DNA of 8,824 nucleotides from JBBITW01 sp037440525 (GTDB lineage: Bacteria; Desulfobacterota; BSN033; UBA1163), in assembly GCA_037440525.1 (NCBI GenBank), contig JBBITW010000145.1:1-8824 (forward strand), written 5' to 3'. Positions within the stretch are counted from its first letter, which is position 1. The number at the start of each line of letters is the position of its first letter. The position numbers were made by a program, and so were the translations under genes. Positions 1 to 6,146 of this stretch are shown here, piece after piece. A model generated the notes under the pieces. That model saw nothing but the letters and a program-made list of their open reading frames with translations. It made no database searches and was not told where the DNA came from.

Positions 1-36
1 AAAGAAGAGATTGGTTTTAAAGTAATTAATAGTAAC

Positions 37-181
37 CTAAATTGAGCTTTTTTTAATAAAAGCCTTTCCGCCAAAGGCGGATCAGTCATTGCGTGGCAAT
101 CTTATAGATTCCTCGCTCCGCTCGGAATGACAACTCGGTAGAGATTGCCTCGCAATAACAATCTGGAATCGCTCAATTTAG
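37..181. repeat. MITE-like element with terminal inverted repeats
   Basis: The sequence shows CTAAATTGAGC at 37-47 and its exact reverse complement at 171-181, enclosing 123 bp. Nested inside are a GC-rich hairpin at 67-81 (TCCGCC-AAA-GGCGGA), a 17-bp inverted repeat with two mismatches (85-101 against 143-159), and a palindromic unit at 103-132. There is no open reading frame of note inside. The compact size, terminal inverted repeats and lack of coding capacity fit a non-autonomous mobile element (inference). I could not identify a target-site duplication. The right end lies 12 bp before the Shine-Dalgarno of the following gene, so the element would form most of that gene's upstream region and, if transcribed, a highly structured leader. 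Confidence 0.55.
103..132. repeat. 30-bp palindromic repeat unit, copy A
   Basis: This unit is identical to the copy at 8791-8820 except for one base (C in place of T in the centre of the CGCTnCGCT core). It is an imperfect palindrome with arms ATTCC/GGAAT around a CGCTCCGCT core. Read on the minus strand as RNA, the stem would contain two adjacent G-A mismatches. Units of this kind are dispersed in intergenic regions of many anaerobic bacterial genomes (from memory); the function here is unknown. Confidence 0.7.
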
Positions 182-193
182 AAATAATTCAAT

Positions 194-200
194 AGGAGGT
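194..200 (+). promoter_or_regulatory. Strong ribosome binding site of the molybdopterin oxidoreductase
   Basis: AGGAGGT lies 10 bases before the ATG at 211. It fixes the start of the gene. No convincing -35/-10 pair was seen between the inverted-repeat element and this site, so the promoter probably lies within or before the element. Confidence 0.75.
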
Positions 201-210
201 TGATTCAATA

Positions 211-2259
211 ATGGAAAAGGAGAGAAAGATTATCCTTACTGATTGTACATTATGCTACCATAGTTGTGGTATAAAGGTAACGGTTGAAGATGGAAAGGCA
301 ATAAATGTTGAGGGGCTTGAAACTCATCCGCTAAATAAAGGGAAACTCTGTCCAAAAGGGGAGGCCATGCTTGAGAATATCTATCACCCTGAAAGGCTAA
401 AGTACCCGATGAAGAGGAGGGATGGAGACTGGGAAAGGATCTCATGGGATCAGGCCCTTGATGAGATTGCAGATAAATTATCAAGGCTAAAGAGTCAATT
501 CGGTCCATATGTATTAGGTGTTTTTAATGGATCAATCGGAGTTGAGAACTTAGAAATGGTGGGACTAACACAGAGGTTCAAGGCAGCCTTTGGTTCCCCT
601 AACTTCTTCTCTGTTGAAAGCATCTGCTATCGAATGAGAATCAGGACAAGGCAGATCACATTTGGTAAATACCCCACAGAAGAGCTTGATTCAAACCTTT
701 ATATACTCTGGGGTCATAACCCAGACGAATCTGACTTTCCATTAAGAATTGCTATAGAGGAGAATTTGAAAAAGGGAGCAAAACTGATAGTAATTGATCC
801 AAAGAGGATCCCCCTTGCGGACCGTGCTGAAATGTACCTCAGGATAAGGCCTGGCACAGATGGGGCTATGGCTTTGGCTATGATCAATGTGATTATTAAT
901 GAGAAATTGTATGATGAAAATTTTATAGAAAAATATACAGTCGGATTTGATAAACTTTTTACCCATATTCAAAAATATACCCCTGAATGGGCGGAGAAGA
1001 TAACATGGGTCTCTGCCGAGGATATTAGAAGGGTCACCCATCTTTTTGCAAATATCAAAGGTGCAAGTATCTACCAGGGAACAAATACACAGGACCAGAC
1101 AGCAAATGGAACGCAGAATAGTCGAGCCTTTGCTCTCCTCCAGGTGATTACAGGCAATATCAATAATCCTGGTGGCTGGGTTATAAGCCCGAGATTGAAG
1201 TTAGGCAACGTGGGTATGGATATAGAAGGAGAACCATTAGGTGCAGACAAATATCCTCTATTCTATGAGGTATGGGGAAGGAAAAGTCCTTATGGTGTTG
1301 TAACATGTGTGCCCGAGAGTATCCCTGAAAAGATAAAGGCATTTTTGATTATAGGAGGAAATCCCATCATCTCTATGCCTGATTCCAATGCATTTAGGGA
1401 GGCCTTCAAGAAACTTGAGCTCTTGGTCGTCCATGACCTATTCATGACTGAAACAGGTGAGCTTGCACATTATGTCCTTCCTGCATGCTCTCATCTCGAA
1501 AAGTGGGGATTGGCCTATACCTACAATGTCTGCCATTGCCTTCCATATCTGATGCTTCGAAAAAAAGCCATCGAACCATATTATGAAAGCTGGTCTGAAT
1601 GGAGGTTCTTCACTGAACTGGCAAAAAGGCTCGGGCTTGGAGATAAATTTCCATGGAAATCTGAGGAGGAGCTTGTTTCTTTTGAATTGGGGCCAACTGG
1701 TCTCACATTTCAACAGCTATTGGAAGAGAAACCTGAAGGTGCATATTATCAAATGAAACAATATGGGATGAAGGATGAAAAGTTTTCAACCCCCTCGGGA
1801 AAGATTGAAATCTATAGCGAGGCCTTAAAAAGGGTTGGTTTTGATCCTCTCCCCACATACCTCGAACCCAAAAAGAGCCCCTTGAGTTCCCCTGAGCTAT
1901 TCGGAAAGTACCCACTAATACTCTCCACAGGGAATAGAAATATATATTATACACATGGTCAAATGAGGAGGGTTAAATCACTAATAGAAAAGAATCCAGA
2001 ACCAAGGGCAGAGATAGGTCCAGATACTGCACTAAAATACGGAATAAAAGAGGCTGATGATATAATTATCGAGACAGAAAGAGGGATGGTTCGGATGAAG
2101 GCACATGTGGATGAAAGGGTATCAGAAGGTGTTGTCTTAGTTCCCCATGGATGGCCTAAAGAGGCGAATGCCAACCTTTTGACAGATACATGGTGTAGAG
2201 AACCAATCATGGGTTATCCAGATATGAAGTCACTATTATGTTCGATTAGAAAGGCATAA
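211..2259 (+). CDS. Molybdopterin (bis-MGD) oxidoreductase, acetylene-hydratase-like
   Basis: This is a 682-residue member of the DMSO-reductase superfamily that binds a molybdenum or tungsten bis-pterin cofactor. An N-terminal [4Fe-4S] motif is visible: Cys12, Cys15, Cys19 and Cys47, the last followed by Pro-Lys49. Cys139 in the segment SPNFFSVESICYR is the probable Mo/W ligand. The pterin-binding core follows (YILWGHNPDES at 164-174, LIVIDPKR near 192-199, FLIIGGNP near 378-385). A C-terminal dinucleotide-binding barrel spans about 555-680 (LILSTGNR). There is no twin-arginine or other signal peptide, so it should be cytoplasmic. The layout resembles acetylene hydratase (ligand Cys141, cluster Cys9/12/16/46), but the catalytic Asp13 of that enzyme corresponds to Tyr16 here and Ile142 to Tyr140. 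Acetylene hydration is therefore unlikely. No separate Fe-S or membrane subunit gene adjoins it. The substrate is unknown; it may be a hydratase, hydroxylase or reductase feeding the acyl-CoA genes downstream. Confidence 0.9.
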   Translation: MEKERKIILTDCTLCYHSCGIKVTVEDGKAINVEGLETHPLNKGKLCPKGEAMLENIYHPERLKYPMKRRDGDWERISWDQALDEIADKLSRLKSQFGPYVLGVFNGSIGVENLEMVGLTQRFKAAFGSPNFFSVESICYRMRIRTRQITFGKYPTEELDSNLYILWGHNPDESDFPLRIAIEENLKKGAKLIVIDPKRIPLADRAEMYLRIRPGTDGAMALAMINVIINEKLYDENFIEKYTVGFDKLFTHIQKYTPEWAEKITWVSAEDIRRVTHLFANIKGASIYQGTNTQDQTANGTQNSRAFALLQVITGNINNPGGWVISPRLKLGNVGMDIEGEPLGADKYPLFYEVWGRKSPYGVVTCVPESIPEKIKAFLIIGGNPIISMPDSNAFREAFKKLELLVVHDLFMTETGELAHYVLPACSHLEKWGLAYTYNVCHCLPYLMLRKKAIEPYYESWSEWRFFTELAKRLGLGDKFPWKSEEELVSFELGPTGLTFQQLLEEKPEGAYYQMKQYGMKDEKFSTPSGKIEIYSEALKRVGFDPLPTYLEPKKSPLSSPELFGKYPLILSTGNRNIYYTHGQMRRVKSLIEKNPEPRAEIGPDTALKYGIKEADDIIIETERGMVRMKAHVDERVSEGVVLVPHGWPKEANANLLTDTWCREPIMGYPDMKSLLCSIRKA

Positions 2260-2282
2260 GGAGTGAATTTAATCCCTTGGTC

Positions 2283-2309
2283 TCATTGCGCAAAGCGACA
2301 TGGCAATCC
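2283..2309. repeat. Decayed intergenic palindromic repeat unit 1
   Basis: The unit runs from TCATTGCGCAAAGCGAC to GGCAATCC. It matches the general pattern of the GTCATTGCG...GGCAATC inverted repeat seen at 85-101, with a lengthened and altered centre. It lies between the oxidoreductase and the amidohydrolase genes, only 23 bp after the stop codon. Confidence 0.5.
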
Positions 2310-2315
2310 AACGAA

Positions 2316-2347
2316 GTCGTTGTGAGTCCGAAGGGCGTGGTAATCTC
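2316..2347. repeat. Decayed intergenic palindromic repeat unit 2
   Basis: The unit begins GTCGTTGTGAG, has a TCCGAAGGGCG centre, and ends GTGGTAATCTC. It resembles the preceding unit and the element near the left end of the window (GTCATTGCG...GTGGCAATCT), with several substitutions. Together with unit 1 it forms a tandem, partly degraded pair that fills much of the 139-bp gap between two co-directional genes. Confidence 0.45.
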
Positions 2348-2398
2348 AATCAGCCTTAGCCCTCAAACCAACGACTCTTATTTTCCAAGTAATACTTT

Positions 2399-3211
2399 AT
2401 GTTTCCTGTATTAGATTTCCATAATCATATCTTTCCTGAAAATGTAGCAAGGAAGATCATAGATTCCGTCAAAAAGGAAAAGGGATTCATGCCCTATGGA
2501 GATGGAACTGTCTCAGGACTCCTTAAAGAGATGAAGAGATCAGGTGTGAAAGAATCTCTCATCCTTGCTGTTGCCGTTTCACCTGATCTTGTAAAAGAGA
2601 CAAATTCATGGATTATTAAACAGAAGGGTAATGGTCTCGTACCTATTGGATCCATACATCCATTTTATGAGGCATACAAAGAAGAGGTAAAAAGGCTGAA
2701 GGATGGAGGGATAAAGGGAGTAAAATTTAACTCACTCTTTCAGGGTTTTAGCCCTGATGATGAAAGGGCTTTTCCCCTTTATGAAGAGATTATAAGAGAG
2801 GGAATGTTTATGATCTTTCATTCAGGACCAGGATTGTTGGCCAAAGAGAATGAGGAAATCTTAGCAACCCCTGAAAGAATCGCAAGAGTTTTAAATATCT
2901 TTCCAAAGATTTCTATGGTTGTGGCCCATTTCGGTGGAGCTCAAATGACCGAAGAGGCAAAGAAACACCTATTGGGAAGAGATATATATATTGATACCTC
3001 TTATCCACCAGGATTATGTTTCCAACCTAAGGAATGGACCATTGATCTCATAGAGAGACACGATCCCGAGCGTATCCTTTTCGGAACAGATACACCTTTC
3101 GCACGGCAGAAGGAAGATATCGAATATCTCTTAAGCCTTTCGATATCAGACGATCTTAAGGAGAAGATTCTCTGGAAGAATGGAAGAGAATTATTAGGAT
3201 TAGAGGATTGA
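2399..3211 (+). CDS. Metal-dependent amidohydrolase (Amidohydro_2 / ACMSD-like)
   Basis: This is a 270-residue TIM-barrel hydrolase or decarboxylase of the amidohydrolase superfamily. Metal-site residues are visible in order: Asp6-x-His8-x-His10 at the first strand, Lys109 in GIKGVKFN, His141 in FHSG, His177 in VAHFGG and Asp231 in LFGTDTPF. Members of this family (ACMSD, gamma-resorcylate decarboxylase and hydrolases) bind one divalent metal, usually zinc or manganese. Hydrolase and decarboxylase cannot be told apart from sequence alone. The start is fixed: an in-frame TAA at 2390-2392 lies just upstream and the HxH motif is only seven residues in. No Shine-Dalgarno is visible before the ATG. 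The stop codon precedes the acyl-CoA dehydrogenase start by 8 bp, suggesting co-transcription. It probably cleaves or decarboxylates an intermediate made by the upstream oxidoreductase (inference). Confidence 0.88.
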   Translation: MFPVLDFHNHIFPENVARKIIDSVKKEKGFMPYGDGTVSGLLKEMKRSGVKESLILAVAVSPDLVKETNSWIIKQKGNGLVPIGSIHPFYEAYKEEVKRLKDGGIKGVKFNSLFQGFSPDDERAFPLYEEIIREGMFMIFHSGPGLLAKENEEILATPERIARVLNIFPKISMVVAHFGGAQMTEEAKKHLLGRDIYIDTSYPPGLCFQPKEWTIDLIERHDPERILFGTDTPFARQKEDIEYLLSLSISDDLKEKILWKNGRELLGLED

Positions 3212-3219
3212 TAAGAATT

Positions 3220-4347
3220 ATGGATTTTAATCTTTCTGAAGAATCAATTATTTTAAAAGAAAAATGTAGAAGATTTGCAGTTACCAAACTTCGGAAAATA
3301 TCCGAACAATTCGGTGAGGGTTCTGAAGTCCCTCCTGCAATGGTGAAGGCAATGGCTGAAGAAGGGATATTTCGCTATCTGATCCCTGAGGAATACGGAG
3401 GTTTTGGAATAAAGGCCATCAATATCTGTTTAATTCGAGAAGAGCTTGCCAAGGTTTATGTCCATGCAGATGTAACATTTGCCATGCAGGGCCTCGGAAG
3501 CTACCCAATAGTCATATCAGGTTCAGAAAGGCAGAAAGAAAGATATCTACCAAAAATTGCCAGTGGAGACTATCTTACCACGTTTGCCCTTACAGAGCCT
3601 GAGGCTGGATCAGATGTCTATTCACTCTCTACAAGGGCTCAGTTCAGCTCGGGTGAATACAGGTTGAGTGGTAAAAAGAGATTCATCTCCAATGGATATG
3701 CTGCAAATATGGCCATAGTCTTTGCGCGAACAAAGAATGAAGATGGCATCACAGCATTCATCTTAGAAAAGGGTATGAAAGGATTCAATGTAGGGAAAAG
3801 ATTAGAACTTGTAGCACCACATGATATAGTGGAATATGAATTCGAGGATTGCCCTATTGGTAAAGACAATATTCTTGGGAATGAAGGAGAAGGATTTGAA
3901 ATCGCCCAAAAGACATTGAATCTCTTCCGTATGTCTGTTGGGGCAGCAGGATGCGGAATGGCCCAGGCAGCATTTGACGAGGCACTTAACTATTCAAAAA
4001 AAAGGATCCAGTTTGGAAGACCAATATCAAGGTTTCAGGCTGTTGGTTTCAAACTTGCTGAAATGGCAACAGAGATTGAGGCAGCAAGGCTCCTCGTATA
4101 TAAGGCGGCCCTTCTTAAAGACCAGGGGCTGAATGATATATCAATTGAGGCATCCATGGCCAAATATTATGCCACTGAGATGGCGCAGCGGGTAATCGAT
4201 AATGCTGTGCAGATCTTTGGAGGTCTGGGGGTTGTGAAGGGAAACCCTGCTGAAAGGCTTTACAGGGAAGTGCGTGCTATAAGGATTTATGAGGGGACAA
4301 CAGAAATACAGAAATTAATCATCAGCAATTCACTTCTAAGAAAATGA
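3220..4347 (+). CDS. Acyl-CoA dehydrogenase
   Basis: This FAD-dependent enzyme introduces an alpha,beta double bond into an acyl-CoA and passes electrons to electron-transfer flavoprotein. Taken from the ATG at 3220 it has 375 residues, a normal family length. It shows the ACAD signature ALTEPEAGSD at 123-132, the FAD-contact segment RIQFGRPISRFQ near 262-273, the QIFGGLGVVKG region near 331, and RIYEGTTEIQ near 355-364 with Glu358 as the expected catalytic base. In the second ACAD signature a Gly-Asn (KGNPAERLY) stands where many members have Glu-Tyr, a minor deviation. A TTG at 3208, overlapping the previous stop, would add four residues. I prefer the ATG because proteins of this family commonly begin MDF and an AGAGG lies upstream at 3202-3206. 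No etfAB genes are present. The acyl-CoA substrate is not predictable. Confidence 0.92.
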   Translation: MDFNLSEESIILKEKCRRFAVTKLRKISEQFGEGSEVPPAMVKAMAEEGIFRYLIPEEYGGFGIKAINICLIREELAKVYVHADVTFAMQGLGSYPIVISGSERQKERYLPKIASGDYLTTFALTEPEAGSDVYSLSTRAQFSSGEYRLSGKKRFISNGYAANMAIVFARTKNEDGITAFILEKGMKGFNVGKRLELVAPHDIVEYEFEDCPIGKDNILGNEGEGFEIAQKTLNLFRMSVGAAGCGMAQAAFDEALNYSKKRIQFGRPISRFQAVGFKLAEMATEIEAARLLVYKAALLKDQGLNDISIEASMAKYYATEMAQRVIDNAVQIFGGLGVVKGNPAERLYREVRAIRIYEGTTEIQKLIISNSLLRK

Positions 4348-4354
4348 GACCAAA

Positions 4355-4406
4355 ATTACTGCAGGAGAAACAGAGATAAAAAGCAGAGTAAAACCCTGCA
4401 GATAAT
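4355..4406. repeat. Bulged inverted repeat in the acyl-CoA dehydrogenase/ridA gap
   Basis: ATTACTGCAGG at 4355-4365 pairs with CCTGCAGATAAT at 4395-4406. All 11 positions match except for one bulged base, with a 29-nt purine-rich loop. The right arm ends 4 bp before the AGGAGG of the next gene. No run of T follows, so it does not look like an intrinsic terminator. It could be an operator, or an RNA stem that stabilises the upstream message or tunes translation of ridA. Confidence 0.5.
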
Positions 4407-4410
4407 ATTT

Positions 4411-4416
4411 AGGAGG
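4411..4416 (+). promoter_or_regulatory. Ribosome binding site deciding the RidA start
   Basis: AGGAGG ends 7 bases before the ATG at 4424 and only 4 bases before the ATG at 4421. The spacing favours the second ATG, although the two choices differ by one residue. A third ATG at 4417 is out of frame. Confidence 0.7.
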
Positions 4417-4423
4417 ATGGATG

Positions 4424-4822
4424 ATGGAAAGGATAAATATAAATATCTATGAGGAGCTTTATAGGCGGAAACAGTATACTTGGAGTGATGCAGTAAAGAA
4501 AGGAAAGATTATTGCGATCTCGGGATTGGTAGCAACAGATGAAAATCATAGAACCTTATTTCCAGGAGATCTAAAGGGGCAAATGAGGGTGATTTATGAA
4601 CAATTAAAGAAGATTTTGGAGATGGCGGGGGGAAGCCTTGATGATGTGATTAAGACCGTTGATTATATTACTCCTCAGGCCCTGCCACAATATGCTGAAA
4701 CAGCTGAAATCAGGCGAGAATATTTCAAAGGAAATTATCCTTCGGCAACAGGGATTGTTGTAAACAGACTTTTAAGGGAGGACTGGTTGATAGAGATTGA
4801 GGCCCTTGCGGTTCTCGATTAA
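4424..4822 (+). CDS. RidA/YjgF/YER057c/UK114 family enamine/imine deaminase
   Basis: This is a 132-residue protein of normal RidA length. Family members form trimers and hydrolyse reactive 2-aminoacrylate-type enamines/imines to ketoacids and ammonia. Visible family features are IAISGLVATD near 30-39, the helix LKGQMRVIYEQLKKILEMAG, SLDDVIKTVDYIT, and the C-terminal strand LIEIEALAVLD. Arg115 in GIVVNRLL aligns with the catalytic Arg105 of E. coli RidA (IEVAR-L context), so the deaminase subfamily is likely. It is the last gene of the + strand run, 76 bp after the acyl-CoA dehydrogenase. RidA-like genes often sit in catabolic operons for nitrogen-containing compounds. Here that may mean an enamine or imine arises in the pathway (inference). 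An ATG one codon earlier at 4421 is also possible. Confidence 0.9.
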   Translation: MERININIYEELYRRKQYTWSDAVKKGKIIAISGLVATDENHRTLFPGDLKGQMRVIYEQLKKILEMAGGSLDDVIKTVDYITPQALPQYAETAEIRREYFKGNYPSATGIVVNRLLREDWLIEIEALAVLD

Positions 4823-4845
4823 TCATCATCCTCTTCCTTCAAGAC

Positions 4846-5628
4846 TTAAATCTCTTTTATGACCTGAATCATCTGTTCGTGGATCAATCCGTTTGAGGCA
4901 AGAATTTCCTCTGAATATATACTGAATGGCTCGCCCTTAAAATCTGTAACCTTTCCTCCTGCCTCTGTTATCATCAAGCATCCTGCAGCCATATCCCAGG
5001 GATGAAGTTTTAATTCCCAGAAACCATCGAAACGTCCTGCCGCAAGATAGCATAGATCAATCGCTGCTGATCCTGGTCTTCGTATTGCAAAACTCCTGCC
5101 AAGGAATTGCCGGAAATAACGGAGATAAAAATCAACGTTTCCATGAACATCATACGGAAACCCTGTTGCGAGAAAACTCTTTTTAAGATCATCTACTCTT
5201 GAAACGTTGATTCTATGACCATTTAGATATGCACCCCTGCCTTTTTCTGCGATGAAGAGCTCATCAAGTATTGGGTTATATACTACCCCTATTTTTATCT
5301 CTCCCTCTACTTCCAGGGCAATTGATACACAGAAGAATGGAAACCTATGGAAATAATTTGTTGTGCCATCGATTGGATCAATAATCCATCTGAAGGTAGA
5401 TCTTTTCCCAGTGAAAGGTCGTTCTTCTGCTAAGATATCGTGATCGGGAAAGTTATTTAAAATCTTTCTGACAATTACATCTTCACAAATTTTATCCACC
5501 TCGGTAACAGGATTAAATTCTCCCTTATATTCTACATGATGCGATTGGACATAGTGAACCCTCTGGATCTCTCCTGACTCTTTGGCTACTGTTATCGCCA
5601 ATTCAAGATGACGGCTGTAATCTTCCAT
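4846..5628 (-). CDS. Inositol monophosphatase family protein (SuhB-like)
   Basis: This is a 260-residue Mg2+-dependent, Li+-sensitive-type phosphatase, probably acting on inositol 1-phosphate or related sugar phosphates. The motifs are clear: VTEVDK at 41-46, Glu68 in ILAEER, WIIDPIDGTTN at 81-91 (metal ligands Asp84 and Asp87), and HPWDMAAG at 209-216 with Asp212. The length matches SuhB-type proteins (about 260-267). The frame remains open 22 codons further upstream, to 5694. That extension would place the start upstream of the promoter, while the ATG at 5626-5628 has an AGGAGG and gives the normal length, so I chose the shorter form. It is convergent with ridA (23-bp gap, no terminator seen) and divergent from the thioesterase. 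The sequence does not separate inositol monophosphatase from fructose-1,6-bisphosphatase or PAP phosphatase activity. Confidence 0.9.
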   Translation of the reverse strand: MEDYSRHLELAITVAKESGEIQRVHYVQSHHVEYKGEFNPVTEVDKICEDVIVRKILNNFPDHDILAEERPFTGKRSTFRWIIDPIDGTTNYFHRFPFFCVSIALEVEGEIKIGVVYNPILDELFIAEKGRGAYLNGHRINVSRVDDLKKSFLATGFPYDVHGNVDFYLRYFRQFLGRSFAIRRPGSAAIDLCYLAAGRFDGFWELKLHPWDMAAGCLMITEAGGKVTDFKGEPFSIYSEEILASNGLIHEQMIQVIKEI

Positions 5629-5640
5629 ATTTGACAAATC

Positions 5641-5646
5641 CCTCCT
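5641..5646 (-). promoter_or_regulatory. Ribosome binding site deciding the IMPase start
   Basis: AGGAGG is read on the minus strand, 12 bases before the ATG at 5628. The spacing is long but usable. It lies inside what would be coding sequence if the upstream ATG at 5694 were used, which argues for the shorter protein. Confidence 0.65.
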
Positions 5647-5650
5647 GAAA

Positions 5651-5679
5651 AATATATGATACAAATTATGGCAAGTCAA
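5651..5679 (-). promoter_or_regulatory. Sigma70-type promoter for the IMPase gene
   Basis: On the minus strand TTGACT (5679-5674) and TATATT (5656-5651) are separated by exactly 17 bases. Each hexamer matches consensus at five of six positions. Transcription would start near 5645, giving a very short leader of about 20 nt that begins at the Shine-Dalgarno. I did not find an equally good promoter for the divergent thioesterase in the same spacer. Confidence 0.65.
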
Positions 5680-5735
5680 TTGGTGAATGTTCAAGGACTA
5701 AGATCTTAAATTTTTCTAATTTATGGAGGTTAGGG

Positions 5736-6146
5736 ATGAAATTTGAAACCTATGGAAATTGTTTTGTCTGTGGAGAGAATAATCCCGGTGGATTACATTT
5801 ACAATTTGATATTGATAAAGAAAAAAAGACACTCAAAACTAAATTTATAGCATCCCCAACATACCAGGGATATGATGGCATTGTTCATGGTGGGATTATA
5901 AGCACCCTACTTGATGAGGCTATGGCAAAACTATCCTATGAATTAGGCAATAATACCGTTACAGCCCTCCTGGAAGTCAGATTCAAAAACCCTGCCCCTA
6001 TCCTCGAACCAATTAATGTTTATGGGGAGATTCAAGAGGTGGGTAAAAGGTTGGTAAAGGCAAAGGCCAGAATTACAAGAGAGGACGGAACAGTTATAGC
6101 TGAAGGTAGATCAACGCTGATCAAACAAAAAACCTCGAGAAATTGA
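5736..6146 (+). CDS. PaaI-like hotdog-fold acyl-CoA thioesterase
   Basis: This 136-residue protein has a single hotdog domain of the 4HBT/PaaI family, which hydrolyses acyl-CoA thioesters. The signature helix region GIVHGGIISTLLDEAMA spans about 48-64. His51-Gly52-Gly53 form the oxyanion-hole/helix start, and Asp60 aligns with the catalytic Asp of PaaI. The N-terminus carries CFVCGENNPGGLHL (Cys9 and Cys12), a motif common in this subgroup; two cysteines alone do not prove metal binding. GGAGGT at 5725-5730 lies five bases before the ATG. Its C-terminal codons overlap those of the convergent amidohydrolase by 26 bp. Proximity to the acyl-CoA dehydrogenase suggests it releases an acid from CoA in the same route, but it could be a general housekeeping thioesterase. 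Confidence 0.88.
   Translation: MKFETYGNCFVCGENNPGGLHLQFDIDKEKKTLKTKFIASPTYQGYDGIVHGGIISTLLDEAMAKLSYELGNNTVTALLEVRFKNPAPILEPINVYGEIQEVGKRLVKAKARITREDGTVIAEGRSTLIKQKTSRN

Noticed and set aside
67..81. Hairpin TCCGCC-AAA-GGCGGA as an intrinsic terminator
   Set aside because: It lacks a T-run on the + strand. On the minus strand only a broken T-rich tract follows, and it is better explained as part of the inverted-repeat element.
211..2259. Assignment of the oxidoreductase as formate dehydrogenase, nitrate reductase or pyrogallol transhydroxylase
   Set aside because: There is no selenocysteine context or formate dehydrogenase partner genes and no nitrate reductase subunits. Pyrogallol transhydroxylase lacks the N-terminal Fe-S cysteines seen here.
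3208..3219. TTG start for the acyl-CoA dehydrogenase overlapping the previous stop codon
   Set aside because: It cannot be excluded, but the ATG four codons later gives the common MDF beginning, and TTG is a rarer start codon.
5629..5694. A 22-residue N-terminal extension of the inositol monophosphatase
   Set aside because: The extension would begin upstream of a good promoter and contains the AGGAGG itself. The shorter start gives the usual SuhB length.
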